The position numbers were made by a program, and so were the translations under genes. Shown here piece after piece: positions 12,601-24,115 of a DNA stretch of 64,000 nucleotides. The stretch's first letter is position 1. The number at the start of each line of letters is the position of its first letter. Where the stretch lies: the NCBI GenBank assembly GCA_023515745.1, contig JALECJ010000256.1, positions 1,364,001-1,428,000 of the forward strand, written 5' to 3'. Source of the stretch: Amoeboaphelidium protococcarum. Lineage: Eukaryota > Aphelidiomycota > Aphelidea. Under the pieces are notes generated by a model. That model was not told the DNA's origin. It did no database searches and saw only the letters and a program-made list of their open reading frames with translations.

Positions 12601-12840
12601 TCGTTAATCAGCGATCGGAGCGGTAGATATTTCAGAAGAAAAACCGACACTAGACTTTTAAATTTGATCAGTGTCAGTTGTTACAATATGCAGTAGCTCT
12701 TCTCGGTTCTGTAGATCTTGGGTAACCAGAACAGAGTTGACAGATTTTCGTTGCTTATTTAAAGCACTGTAGTCAACCTGCAAACTATCGCTACTTGGCT
12801 ATTAAATACTAAGACTCTTCAACTTTTACTCTAAAGACAT
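9616..12840 (-). CDS. divergent Sec7-PH domain protein, EFA6/Yel1-like (1,074 aa)
   Basis: Probable Arf-type GTPase regulator at the plasma membrane. A Sec7-like domain covers about residues 118-235: the segment MPYEQREKERVLDVLAEEY and then FYSVMHCHTLFHNAAAKRMM align with the conserved Sec7 helices, including the place of the usual LNTDLH motif. A PH-like domain lies at about residues 505-630 (KLQYEIVGTEVIKP, then strands ending HKWFVEYQKL). The rest is helical with a predicted coiled coil near the C-terminus. The order Sec7 then PH matches EFA6/PSD proteins and yeast Yel1. Key exchange residues look altered: no acidic glutamic finger is visible in KFSLKKSNLAGVIG, and LNTDLH reads HCHTLFH. 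I call the fold with moderate confidence and doubt full catalytic activity. Confidence 0.55.
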
Positions 12841-13479
12841 AATGACTTTATATTAATATTCTCCTTTATTATCAGTGATATGATGTGAATAGTTAATCAA
12901 TTCGGGCGCTTTTAAAACAAGTTGTCCGAAGCGATCAATCTGTCCATCTCCATGGCAACGGACACACTGATCGTTTCTACTCTCCATTTGGCTGGTGCGG
13001 AACACGCGATTATCTGTCTAGCTGTCGTTCACTGTAAGCGGATACAACTCACGCTATGCTTAATTGATATCAAAAAAGGAGGCTATTAGTTGAGCTATCT
13101 TGTTCAGAATTGGTGGAAGGAAAAGGCCTTTCATTGAGATGGATGGGGATTAATTATCTCCATGTTGAGATGCGGTCAGTTTTGTTCAGGCTCCGCAGAC
13201 GGCTATGGTACCATATGCCATTTATGCTCATGCTCATGTTGAATGCGAGACGTTGGACGGTCAAGAAGTATAGTTTTTTAAATATTACTCATTGGCAGAG
13301 AACTGAAGCGGTAGCGTCTTGATCGGTGTTTTTTTTACTGCCAACATGCACATTGAAGGTAAAAGATGGCCCTTTATATGCAGTGCATCGTTCAAATTAT
13401 GTACTAGTACACTTTTGCGTTTAATAGATATGTAATTTGAGGATCATTTGCTTGTAAACAAAATTATGACTTGATTAAA
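12841..13479. other. intergenic region between divergent Sec7-PH and OGFOD1 genes
   Basis: About 640 bases holding the two divergent promoters. Plus-strand frames of 60-70 codons occur (for example from 12954 and from 13110), but none has recognisable motifs and they overlap one another. I see no RNA gene. Confidence 0.45.
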
Positions 13480-15126
13480 ATGTATTTCAGCCTAGCAGTT
13501 TATGATAAGTTTAGCAAAGTGTCGCTTACTAAAGGAGTACAGTAAATCGAGTTTTCGCTCTCTTTTGGATATTTCTATAAATTTGATGCCACAATAACAA
13601 TGACAAACTGTGATAGTCTCGATATGCTAGCAGATTATTTGAATAAACCAGCGAAAGATGCGGATAACACAATTGATGCTTCTGATCAAAAATAATTACG
13701 CGTCATTTATCATGATAAGAGTTAGTGTGGATTGATCAATGTCGAGTCAATCTTCAAAGATACCTTTGCCATTCAACTGCGGTAAGCTTTATAATACTTG
13801 GAATGGTAGGAGAGGAGTAATGATCTATATCACTTTTATTAATCGACAGATTTTAAGCATTTGGATAGGAGCGATCCTAATCTATAACCTCTATGTCAGT
13901 TGCATAACTTGATCAAGTGCAACACTAAAGAGTTTGTAAAATTTTTATTGGATTTAAATGGTATTAGCGGAGATAGTAGTGATGACACATACAGTTTTAA
14001 GTACGATACTTTGATAGAAGGTAAATTTGATATGGCTGCTCAGAGATATGATCCCGGTAATTATCTACTCTGCCACGATGATGATATTGCAGAGAGTGAT
14101 GGTACTGTGAGAAAGTTGGCGTTTGTGATATACCTGGTGTCGGATGATTATGCTCCGAATGGTGACGCTACAGGAGAGAGCTATAATGGTAAGCTCAAGT
14201 TTTATGGCAATAGAGTCGATCAAGTCAGTTAGAGATTAGTCCCTGTGGATGTTGTTCAATCTGTGGTGTATCCGCGCTTTAATTCCATTGTAATGTTTGA
14301 AGTTGGTAGGAGTAGCTTTCATTGCGTTGATACCATGCCTTCTACTCCGGATACGCGTTCAAGATATTCAATTTCTGGTTGGTTTTACGCGTAATAGACT
14401 TCTGATCCGCCTTAGATGACTGCAACTGGTATATTTAGTAATGACAGTAACTAGAAATTGGTATTGCCAGCTTATTGCAATGACAAGTTGTAGAGTTAGA
14501 TATAGGACAAGTTTATGAACGAGTCTGTAGTGTAACTGAACGAGTTCTTTAGTGCTGATGCGATGAAGTTATTAAATGAGTAGATGCAGAAAGCTGCTCT
14601 GTATAAGCCAATTATTTTGGATGTTAGTAGATCAAAGTATCACTTGTTCGATCCACAATCAGCCGCTGGTTAATCAGTAAAGTCGATTGAGTAGTATTTC
14701 AAAGGTGATAGTTTTATTGAAATTCTGCAGAAGCTTTCGGGCTTGTAGATTCTTAAAGACACTGCTAATGTAGAATATAAAGTGTTCTGCATCGAAGACT
14801 ATTAAATGATTGATAGTAGTAAAATGTCAACTGGGGACTGTCTCGATCTATACTATTTTGTGGATTGCTCTGACAATGAACATCTTTCAGGTGATAGCGA
14901 AAACGCTTCTTCCGATAATACAAGCTGTACAGTGGTTTATGTTAGTGGAGAACAAACGTTAGTTCAGTTGTGCGCTCCTAGTAATACGTTAGTTCTTGTG
15001 TACAATACGGGTGTCGAGTAGGACTTTGTGAGGCTGATAAAGAATAAGTCATCCACCTTAGTATTTAAAGCCACTTATGTGTTGTAAGAACATGACGACG
15101 ACGACGACGACGATGAAGAAGAATGA
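13480..15126 (+). CDS. TPA1: prolyl 3,4-dihydroxylase, OGFOD1/Tpa1/Ofd1 family (548 aa)
   Basis: Fe(II)/2-oxoglutarate oxygenase that hydroxylates a proline of ribosomal protein uS12 and affects translation fidelity; the yeast homologue is Tpa1 and the fission yeast one Ofd1. The catalytic domain is at about residues 120-300. LLCHDDDI carries the first His and Asp iron ligands, the distal His is in SSFHCVDTM, and the 2-oxoglutarate-binding Arg is in TPDTRSRYSISGWF. The second, non-catalytic double-stranded beta-helix fold covers the C-terminal half and ends with an acidic Asp/Glu tail. Length matches the family (about 540). The neighbour ends tail to tail 50 bases away. The many TAG/TAA codons inside are Gln. 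Confidence 0.9.
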
Positions 15127-15176
15127 TATCTAGTATATAAATGCTAAACGAATCCATAAAAAGAGATATGATTTAT

Positions 15177-16862
15177 TCACATCACTTGGTATTTATGCTT
15201 CCATATCCATCGCATGTACGCGTCAGGAACTTGGTATCCAAGGGAGAAGGCTTTTCTAAAATACTTGGCCGCCATCACCTTGTCCCTCTTGACATCATTC
15301 GGAATTAGATTCTTCATAGACTTATCATGGAGATATCCTTGGGCTAATGTAAAGCAATATGAGGCTTTAGGCATGGTGGAGTGATCAGCTATGCATTCCA
15401 AGTAATCCCAATGGATAGACTTGAGACCATCAGGTAGTCCCGCGGCATCTCTATGAATCAGTAGTTGAAGATCGCTTTCATTAAGCAGATTCTCATTCTG
15501 CAATTCAACCATAGAGCGGTACCAATATTCCAGTGAGATGAGACTGAGAATATCGTCATTTAGAGCAAGTCGGCGGATATCATTTTCCCATAGCATCCAA
15601 CTTTAGTACTACTTTAGCGACACCACAAGAAACTAGGCCAAATCATAAGATCCGCATATACTACAAGCAATCTCTACAAGCAAAAGCGCAATCTAGTTTG
15701 AAGATTTAACACTGCTCCGTTACCCAGAAATGGAAGACTCGACGTATTCTTACAAAAACACAGAGTCAGCCTTTCTATGATTCATGAACTCTTCAGATAT
15801 CTACTAGGTGATGTCCTTGATATTGAATGTATGATAGTAAAGAGATTTGGGATCTCCAAGAACTGATTACAGAGATGAGCCCGTCTCTAACTTGATTAAC
15901 GCCTTTAGGATTAGTGATCGAGCAACTGGCAGTTTGTGTTGCCTTTAGATCGAAGCAATAGGCGATGACTGTTTAGCATTATCCATTTAAATGCTATTTC
16001 TGCTTGATCCCATCACACCGTACGCCACTACATTATCGGATACTTATGCGACGGACAGATCACTCACACCACTTAAATTAAACTGACGCGAGTCTAGCGA
16101 CAAGGTTCGCGTCTTACCGCGTCCGTCTACCGATGGATTAGTTACGCTGAATATCGACTCAACCACAGACCATCTTCTTTCCCTATTGACAGACAACGTA
16201 CGCGTCAACTCTTTCTTTTAAGAATGATTGAGGCTGCTATCGCCAATAGAAAGCGTAAAAGAGTGACTGTGATGACGACGATGACCAGACTGCTTCTTGA
16301 TAGAATTGCTTCTTTTCAGCGACAATGAACTCCCAGCACTGTTCAAGCTGTCATCGGCAGTAGTATCAACTAGACCGAGTACCTGAGAAAGTTTTCGCCT
16401 GGACCTGACATCAATATTATCATTGGTAGATATCAAGCTTTAATCTGCCTTACCAGTGTTATACGGTGAGGGTGACTAAACATCTTTAGAAACGCTCTAC
16501 TGCCTCCAAAGATTTCTAAACTGCTGAGTAATAGTTGTGGACTATCTCGCCCGAATCTTTCCCTGCGGACAATCCTCTTCATGTGGCTGCGACAAGAGCG
16601 ACATGAAACTTGATTTTCTCTACTTACGGGCGTCCTTCTTCATATGGGCAAAATAATCATTTCGCAGGTGCTCAAGTGCCAGGGAGACGACTTGGCTCAG
16701 AGGGAGAGTGAAATTCTGCCATTCTTCATTCAGATTGATCTTATAAGGAATCTTATTCTTCTGCGAGCCGCCTCCGTCGTCTTCACTGCTATCAGCAGTT
16801 GTGTAAAATGTGGTTGATTTACTATGATTTATTTTCCTTATTGGCTGCCCATTCGCGCCCAT
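15177..16862 (-). CDS. Ser-rich protein with Sel1-like C-terminus (561 aa)
   Basis: I do not recognise a family. From ATG at 16862 the first 350 residues are rich in Ser, Arg and Gln and low in hydrophobic residues, with many possible phosphosites (SLSLKRSNSIKKQSG, HRRHHSHSFTLSIG), and are probably disordered. The last 150 residues are well folded in appearance and helical. The segment FTLAQGYLHDKSMKN, then AAKYFRKAFSLGYQVPDAYM, has the spacing of Sel1-like (TPR-type) repeats, which usually hold protein partners together. No signal peptide or membrane span. A regulatory scaffold role is only a guess. It lies between OGFOD1 (convergent) and the SAP kinase (same strand). Confidence 0.6.
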
Positions 16863-17322
16863 AAATTACTCTCCATCCTCCAAAATTGTGTCAATGTACG
16901 TCATCATATATACACACTATATAATTCTTTTATAAATTCAAATTAATAGACACAAAAATATACTATAATGGATAATGAATGTGGAGAGACAATGGAAGAA
17001 TCAACAACGAAATTCACACGACGCATCATCCCTTGTTTTTGGTGTCCCTTTGGTGTTCAAGTTCGCAACGTTACATGCCACTCGATCACACGACTTTGCA
17101 CATGGCGAATCAACGATAAGCCTGCTTGTAGTAAAGAACTTCTTGTTACAGGAAAGCTCAAGTGTAGTCTTTAATTTTAAATTCGTTTAAATGCTGATTT
17201 AATATAGTATTATAAAGGATAACGATTTTGAATCTATTGACCGCAAGCTTTGGGGTAACACAAAAGTCGACAAGTATCAATGAAAAGCCAATTCATTCAA
17301 TAAAAGATACAAATTTTCACTA
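16863..17322. other. 460-base gap with two overlapping short frames
   Basis: Two plus-strand frames overlap here: 16968-17231 (87 codons, begins MDNECGETMEESTTKF, Cys-rich, with an ATAATGGATAAT start context) and 16975-17283 (102 codons, ends DRKLWGNTKVDKYQ). At most one is real and neither resembles a known protein. A GTAAAG followed 15 bases later by TACAG near 17130 could be a small intron. I leave the gap unassigned. Confidence 0.25.
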
Positions 17323-18744
17323 TCAATTCATTAGCTCCCTTAGCCTGGAGACGACTTCGTTTATATGAGGCCTATCAGTCGCATCGGCTGCCCACATCTC
17401 CTGGATAAGCGAGGCCAATTTAGGTGGACACTTTCTGTGAGTGGGAAGACTTGGTCGAAAGTTCTACTTGCCCACGCGCTCATATATCTAAAAGTCAGAC
17501 ATTTCATTAAATGGGTAATCCTGTGCCCAAGTCATAATTTCCCAGAAAATGAGGCCACAGCTATACACATCAACCTTTTCATCGTATTGAGGATCATTCT
17601 ACCACATCTCCGGTGCCTGCCAGTTGATAGTCCCTACTACACTATGCATCAACAAACCACGCATATTCTTACCATTGCCATACAAAATCTTGGCAAGTCC
17701 GAAATCTGCAATCTTGGCACGGTGGTTAGAGTCAATCAAAATGTTTATAGATTTGAGATCGCGATGGATCACTACTGGTCTTCTTCCGTGTAGATAACTC
17801 AAACCGAATGCAATATCATACATCAGCTAAAGCTACCTCTGCAACGCCTCTCCTTGATTATGCGGAAGTTTCTGAGATCTCATATAGTCAGACAAGTCTC
17901 CATACTCACAAAATTCGGTCACTACGCACAGCTTAGAATAAGGCAAAGCAGGTGATTATTATTTATGACCGCTACGTGGTGTCTACATGATTTTACTGAT
18001 CCCAATTAGCCGGACGATATTATCATGTCGCAACTGCTGTAGTAACTACGCCTCTCGTTCAATCTCTTCAAGGTCGGCATTCTTCAACACTTCAACATTG
18101 ATAATACCAACAGCTACATCTTCACCATTTAATACGCCTCTGTAGACATCTTTATAGCCACCTTTAGCCAGGTGATTACCCATTTAGATGGCTTCAAAGG
18201 GTATTTCGCCATTTTCATTCAGCTAAACCGGAGAATTGAAACGGCTGCTTGTGGACGCGTCCGCATCAAATACCAGACGACCTGGAGACGAGGATTGTGA
18301 CTTTTTCTAAGAGCCAGTCGAATTGGAAGCTGCTTAATGCGGTGTCTGAGCACTCGAGGCTTGAGGAGATAGAAATGAAATCAGAGTGAGATCAGGAATT
18401 GATCCAATGTACTGCAAAGCTTCTGGCGGTAAAGCAAATTTGCGCCAGTTCAGAAGAGCCTCTACCAAGTCACCTTTCTTGCAATTACCACTGTTTAATC
18501 CTCGAGTCTCACACATAGTAACCAGCCTAGCTTTGGTCAGTCTCCCGAGCGTCTGAGCATCCTCTTTATCCAGATACCAGTCATTCAATTTAGTTGCAGG
18601 TGATATCGCCGCAGCTTACGATGATGAAGATGATGTAGCTTATTGAACATGCCTCCTCAGTTGTTTCAAACGCGTCGGAGTCGTTTGAATTTAAACGTGT
18701 AATTTGCCTTTATAGTTTTATCGTCTAGTCTTCTACACACACAT
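17323..18744 (-). CDS. SAP-domain TKL protein kinase with WNK-like lysine placement (473 aa)
   Basis: Ser/Thr kinase of the tyrosine-kinase-like group. An N-terminal Gln/Ser-rich stretch is followed by a SAP motif at about residues 55-100 ([20 protein letters not shown]), a fold usually binding DNA or RNA, which suggests nuclear action. The kinase covers about 175-470: [10 protein letters not shown] loop, [10 protein letters not shown] catalytic loop, KIADFGLAK, a [11 protein letters not shown] activation-segment end and an intact C-lobe. The beta-3 strand reads [11 protein letters not shown], so the usual VAxK lysine is Gly (codon at 18106-18108). A Lys occupies the glycine loop, as in WNK kinases. 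It may therefore be active by a WNK-like arrangement. Start at 18744 is the first in-frame ATG; stop at 17323. Confidence 0.85.
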
Positions 18745-19165
18745 GGAAATATAAAAGATATCTTGAATCATATTACTACTGTAATTTGCACTTACCATTT
18801 ATCGCAAGGTGTATTTAGAATTATAGGAAGGTAGTCTAAAGAGAATGAACTAAATGAAGGATGTGTTTGATTTGAACGGAATCGTATTTTTAGCCTCAAT
18901 CCAATTGAATTTCTCACTGAACGGTAACTTTCAATCATGTAGGATGACAAATATGTAGTTAAAGGTCATTAAAATGAGGTGAGTTTGTTGAATAACAATT
19001 TGCAGTTATATAAACGCGTTAATAAGCTCTATAGCTAGTTTGAAACATAACCAATAGTTCATAACGAATCTCGTTTGTATTCTCGTACTCTCATGCTTCT
19101 CCCTTCACATTTCTTGCCACCTTCTTAGAACTTTAAAGCAATAATCATCTTCATCAGTCATAATA
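18745..19165. other. intergenic region, divergent promoters
   Basis: AT-rich spacer between the SAP kinase and the CoA-transferase. The only frame of note is a 42-codon one from about 18845, without recognisable content. Nothing else seen. Confidence 0.4.
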
Positions 19166-20527
19166 ATGAGTCTAAAAAATTTGGTGAATAATGTAGTTAA
19201 AATAGTCTAAAGTGGGGATAGAATCTACATGCATTCAGTAGCTTCATTCCCGTAAATCCTCATGAATGCATTGGCGGATCGCGCACGCTAAGAGCCAGAT
19301 TTGACCAATCTAAAATTTATTCATCTGCACATTGAGGGATAATTGCCATTTGAAGAAGATGAGTAGCTGCGAAAGTAGGGCGAGAGTGTACATCTATTCG
19401 TTGGACATGGCTCACGTAAGTATGTTAATTAAGGCGTCGGTTCGTACCTTCCCTGCTTCCTCTCTGATATTCCGATGCTGTTTCAGACTCGCACTGTACC
19501 GATCGACTGGGCATTCCTCAATGTGTCTCCACCTGACAGGCATGGCTATTGCTCTCTTGGTCCAGAGGTTTGTGCCGCGCTCAGTGCCGCCCACGTTGCG
19601 CGTAAAGGAGTTATAGCTCTGATAAATCCCGCGGTTCCTCGCTGCTTGGGTAATTCGTTCATTCACATGTCCTAGATTACACATCCGGTAGATTTGCAGT
19701 AGGAATCACTGCCTCTTGCGTGTGTTGAGCATCATGAGCAAAAATCTTCTGATTATGTGCATTAGACTGGAGAAAGTAGTAAGGATGTACAGTCCGTGTA
19801 GTAGAGAATAGGATCTATACTCAGTACTCTGATTCCGGATAGGGCTTGTTTGCAGGTAGGAATTGGATCTGTCCCCGATGCTGTGCTATAAGCTTTGAGT
19901 GGACATTAGGATTTGGGTCTTCACTCTGAGATGATTAGTGACGGCGTTATGCAGTTGATGCAAAAAGGTGTCATAACAAATAGGTTCAAATCTATCCAGC
20001 CGGGAAAGTCGGTAACTTCATTCATGCTAGGCAGTTAATCACTATATGATTTTGCGCATGATAATCCAGCCATACACATGGACAGCGCCGCAATGACTAA
20101 TAATCCTAGAATTATTGCATAGAACGATCGTGTCGTGGCGATTAACAGTGCTATTGAAGTTGACATTACAGGCCAGGTGTGTGCCGACAGTATTGGAAAG
20201 AAGTTCATTAGTGGCGTAGGTGGTCAGTTGGATTTTGAACGCGGTGCAGCACTATCTAACGGAGGAATGCCTGTGATATGTCTGCCATCTCTGAAAATCA
20301 CCAAACAAGGCCCCGCATCATCCATAGTGTCCACCCTTCCCGGTGGGAGCGGAGTTACAACTACGCGGTACCACTCTCACTGGATAGTGACTGAGAATGG
20401 TGCCGTGAACCTGTGGGGACTTACGATGCCAGAACGTGCACGTAAACTTATCTTTATCGCACATCAATCAGCTCAAGAGGAGCTGGCTGCTGCTGCATAT
20501 GAACGGTACAAAATACTGATTAACTGA
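19166..20527 (+). CDS. acetyl-CoA hydrolase/CoA transferase family enzyme (453 aa)
   Basis: Family I CoA transferase related to fungal Ach1 and to acetate:succinate or 4-hydroxybutyrate CoA transferases; moves CoA between acyl groups, normally in mitochondria. The N-terminal domain has GDRIYMHSVASFP and FVGHGSRKYVNQG, the middle has SPPDRHGYCSLG, and the catalytic Glu lies in LGLHSEMISDGVMQL at about residue 253. The C-terminal domain contains FISGVGGQLDFERGA and GGSGVTTTRYHSHWIVTENG, both family signatures. The start at 19166 gives a 453-residue protein, close to the 4-hydroxybutyrate-type length and shorter than yeast Ach1. Mitochondrial targeting is not obvious at the N-terminus, so location is uncertain. 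Confidence 0.87.
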
Positions 20528-20635
20528 CATTAATAATTGCGTTTCTTCAATGTTAAAATTTTACATGGACTGGTTGAATACCTGCCAAAAACACGCCTGT
20601 GATGTTACAAATCAAATTCCACCACGTTTAGAGTC

Positions 20636-20964
20636 ATGACGGAAGCTACCATTTCTAACCTTACAATACTTGATAAATCAGAAAACAGTAGTGTCAATTT
20701 CAATGTGTTAAATGGAGTAATAGAAAACTTAGGAAATTGAATTATCTGCGCAAGATTAAAACCATCTGGTAAATTCTGATAGCACTATTGACTCTGACGA
20801 GATGCCTCAATCTAACAATCAAAATGAGGTACACTTGAAATCGCAGTAGGCAACAACCTTTGCGCGCTGGAGTCTGAGTATTTTCAGTTTAGAATATAAT
20901 ACTGAATTACTAAGTATATTTCTTAGCCAGCCAATTAAGTAAAAAATTCTATTAGTATGCAAAA
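20636..20964 (+). CDS. possible small two-exon gene with a 16-base intron; 3' end unresolved
   Basis: From ATG at 20636 a 27-codon frame (begins MTEATISNLTILDKSENSS) runs into TGA shortly after. Removing GTAATAGAAAACTTAG at 20717-20732 joins it in frame to a polar, coding-looking segment (EIELSAQDQNHLVNSDSTID, then DEMPQSNNQNEVHLKSQQ). That second frame continues past 20964 into the antisense of the neighbouring gene, ending at TGA 21024, so further GTA...TAG segments near 20878-20960 may also be introns. No family recognised. Speculative; the rest of this gap (20528-20635) is featureless. Confidence 0.3.
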
Positions 20965-22232
20965 TCACTCTGCAGAGATATCAACATCACTGCGGACTGT
21001 ATAGTGGTCATTCAGATATTAAGTGAGCATTTAGCGGATGCCGTCATTTGAAGTCGCCTCAATGGCTTCCCAAACAATGGCGGGCGGGAATCGGATCAAC
21101 GAGATCAAATTCTGAACATTTGCTTACACTCCATAATAAGATTACCTTAGCAAAGCAGTATTACATTCAATACTTTCTTTAGCTCCGTGTTACTTCAGAA
21201 ATTCAAAGATGGCACTATTACCTCTTTTAGCTGCTTCTATCAAAGCACTGTCCATAGCCTACTGCGACAAACTATCCCGATAAGACTAGATCAAGTAACG
21301 AACCACTGGAAATTATTCACTGGAACCAGACGCATTAATCAAACAGGCGTCACCATGTTGATATAAGTCCAGGCCATACTAAACGAGTATTCGAAATGTC
21401 TAATAATTCGCTTACTGGGCGATCAATGGAGGTGAACATCTGTTAACATTCGCTCCATAACTTAGCAATATTCGGATTATTGGTAGATTACTAGTGTAAC
21501 TTGCTCTACGTAATGCGAACCCATTACCGGTTTCTATTGATGCACCTTGAAGCAGATACTTTTCCATATCCTTAATATTGAAGGAAATCACACTTTCTTC
21601 AAATTACCTATTCAGTTCACTCAATACATTAGCCGCATTTAAAGCACCGCTGGCATCACAACGCGTTTAAATATCAGAAAACTCCTCTGCAAACTCCTCC
21701 TTTATTCTAATATCCAGTGACAAGATCCATTCTACAGCTTCACTATTGCAAACCATTTACTTGCGCTTCAAAGGAAATCTAAGTACCTTATAGTCAGCGC
21801 CCGGTAGTTGAATGATGGTACGTATTATCATCGCGTTAACATCTTTGCCATTGATGTCAGGCAGACCAGGACGCGTTTAAATTTACCCAAAACCAAACGC
21901 TCTATCAACAGCCAGCATTAGTTTGTAATTCAACAAATTACTTTCATAAGTCTTGCCTACTAAGGATACGATAAACGGACTCTACGCGCTTGCAATTGCA
22001 TACTCCAGCGAATAAAAACCATATCTTTGCAAATTAGGCAAATCATTCACAACTTCACCCGCACGGACATCAGATACTTTACGTAAGAGGTGACTACTCA
22101 ATCTGGCCAATTGCCAATGATTTCGAAAGCATCATCAGGTAAGGATCTCGCAGCCTTAGCAGTATTGGACGTGCAAGCAATCAGAGGCAATACAACTAAA
22201 AAGCAACAGTAGCAGCTGAATATAATCCTCAT
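20965..22232 (-). pseudogene. secreted ankyrin-like protein gene, frameshifted copy A
   Basis: Homologue of the gene at 43788-45092. It begins with a signal-peptide-like segment (MRIIFSCYCCFLVVLPLIAC) from ATG at 22232, but that frame meets TGA at 22098-22100. The rest of the protein continues in another frame, without further stops, from about LARLSSHLLRKVSDVRAG down to TGA at 20965. Against copy B about 25 bases are missing near 22100-22115, which breaks the frame. The body keeps the conserved block and C-terminal ankyrin-like repeats (IIRILLSYGANVN). An unrecognised intron or an upstream start could rescue it; otherwise it is a recent pseudogene or a sequencing error. The second half has diverged from copy B far more than the first. 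Confidence 0.7.
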
Positions 22233-22561
22233 TAAAGAATAAGAATCGCAGATAATGAGACCAAAATACGTCAAATAAGAGTAAAATATAATTTGATAAA
22301 GCTGCAGGAGAAAGCGACTGAGGTATTTAAAAACTCTCAAAAAATTACGTTTGACTCCTGAGTGATCACAACCCCTTTCGTAAATTACTTCATGTTCTAT
22401 GTACAGTATAAAAAAAATAAGATCGTGAAAATTGTTCGCAACTATAGAGGGCGGGGCTCGATTTACGTTTTCATTGTCGGCTCTTGGTTGTACTCGTAAT
22501 ACATTTTATTCTGCTTTAACATCAACATTGCGTCTACTTCCTATCTTTAATATTAAATTTT
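22233..22561. other. intergenic region, divergent promoters of ankyrin copy A and lipase
   Basis: AT-rich. An in-frame upstream ATG at 22340 could extend copy A with another hydrophobic stretch, but the 22232 start gives a cleaner signal peptide. Nothing else recognised. Confidence 0.4.
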
Positions 22562-24115
22562 ATGGCACTGCATATCCCCTTCTTTGGCCGACTGTCAGTG
22601 TCTGATTACTAGCGACTGTTCTTCACCTGGACCTTCTTGGTGGTAAATAGTATCATCGAATTAATTCTGTCTGTAATTCCTGTTTAGCTTGGGAGTAATC
22701 TACTATCAAAGTGGTATTAGCGATTGTATAAGCACCTGTTTGGCGAAGTTAAAGATAAGGACTTCGACTCCTTTAAGACTTCAAAATAACAACATCCTAT
22801 TGCCCTTGCTTAAAGTGTCCCAGAGTTGTGTAATTACTTTGGATATCGCTGCGATGAATTTACCACTCGTACCAGCGATGGATTTTATCTTGTGGCCCAT
22901 CGTATATTCAAGGGAGACAGACGATCTATTAGTGGTAGTCCGGTGCTATTGCAACATGGTTTCATGATGAACTCTGAAGTCTGGGTATGTCATCCTGAGC
23001 ACAATCTGGCACTTGCACTTGTCGAGGCTGGTTATGATGTCTGGCTGGGAAATGTGCGCGGTAACAAATATTCATGTAAGCATTTCCGCCTGAATACCAC
23101 AGATATCAAGTATTGGGATTTCTCATTGGATGAACATGCGTTGATTGATCTACCTGCCACAGTTGATCTGGTGCTCTCTGTTACTGGCAGATCTAGTCTG
23201 TCTTACATTGGATTCTCTCAAGGTACCACTATATGTTTTGCTGCTCTGAGTTCACTGCCGTAGTTTAGAAGTAAAATCAATTTATTCATCGCCTTGGCAC
23301 CTTCGATGACTCCGCATGGATTGACAAATAAGTTTGTATAATCTGCTGCGAGATCTTCTCCAGAGTTGATCTACCTGCTGTTTGGAAGGCGTTCTCTACT
23401 TTCGTCTGCTCTTATGTACTCTCAATTATGTCCACCGGCGATGCTTAGATTCCTGGTAGATACTGCTTGTAACATTCTGTTTGCGTGGAACTTTATCTCG
23501 ATGAGTAATGCCACCAAGGAGGTTGTTTATACCAAGATTTATAGTCTTTGCAGTGTCAAGTTGATGGTGCATTGGTTCTAATTGATTGGTAATAGCAAAT
23601 TTTAGATGTATGATGATCTCGGGGCTTCAAACATGTACAAATAGAACACTGATAGCGGTAAAGATGGAAAGACTGGTAATCCTGCAAATGGATACAATCT
23701 AAATGGTGTCTTGGTTCCTCAATATCCTACAAAGTAGATCTAGGACGTTCCAATTGCTGTATTTTATGGTGGCATTGACTCTTTGTTAAATATGCGCGGT
23801 CTACTTGATGGTTTAAATGCTGGCAATATTCATGCTCCTGTGTACAGAGATAACACTGCCAAAAATGTTAAAGTTAACGGAAATGCTTTGAATACTGTGG
23901 ATGAACAAAGTCACGTTATATTTGACTCTTCAACTGGCAAGAAATTGCTGGATAAAGATTCTCCACTTGTCTATTTGAAGTGTATCCACCATTATGAACA
24001 TTTATGCTTCCTCTGGGCGGATGATCTCGCTTAGAACGTGTCTCCAGATGTAATGAAGCTCCTGAAGAAGTACAACTAAACGTCTGATAATGTTGAAACA
24101 TTGCCAGGTAATTGA
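22562..24115 (+). CDS. acid lipase / steryl ester hydrolase, Tgl1/Yeh1/LIPA family (517 aa)
   Basis: Alpha/beta hydrolase that cleaves sterol esters or triacylglycerol at lipid droplets or membranes. A hydrophobic N-terminal segment at about residues 15-45 (FFTWTFLVVNSIIELILSV) anchors it, as in the yeast enzymes. TRTSDGFYLVAHRI starts the hydrolase core, LLQHGFMMNSEVWV carries the oxyanion region, and GYDVWLGNVRGNKYS is the family signature. The nucleophile Ser is in YIGFSQGTT (about residue 219), the acid Asp in VFYGGIDSLL and the His in HHYEHLCFLWADDL. Insertions lie between the nucleophile and acid (near GKDGKTGNPANGYNLNG). Complete, 517 codons, from first ATG to TGA. Substrate preference cannot be read from sequence. 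Confidence 0.9.

Noticed and set aside
10530..13230. Shared 16-mer CCATATGCCATTTATG at about 10535 and 13210
   Set aside because: One match of this length is near chance expectation for a 64 kb window and flanks do not align.
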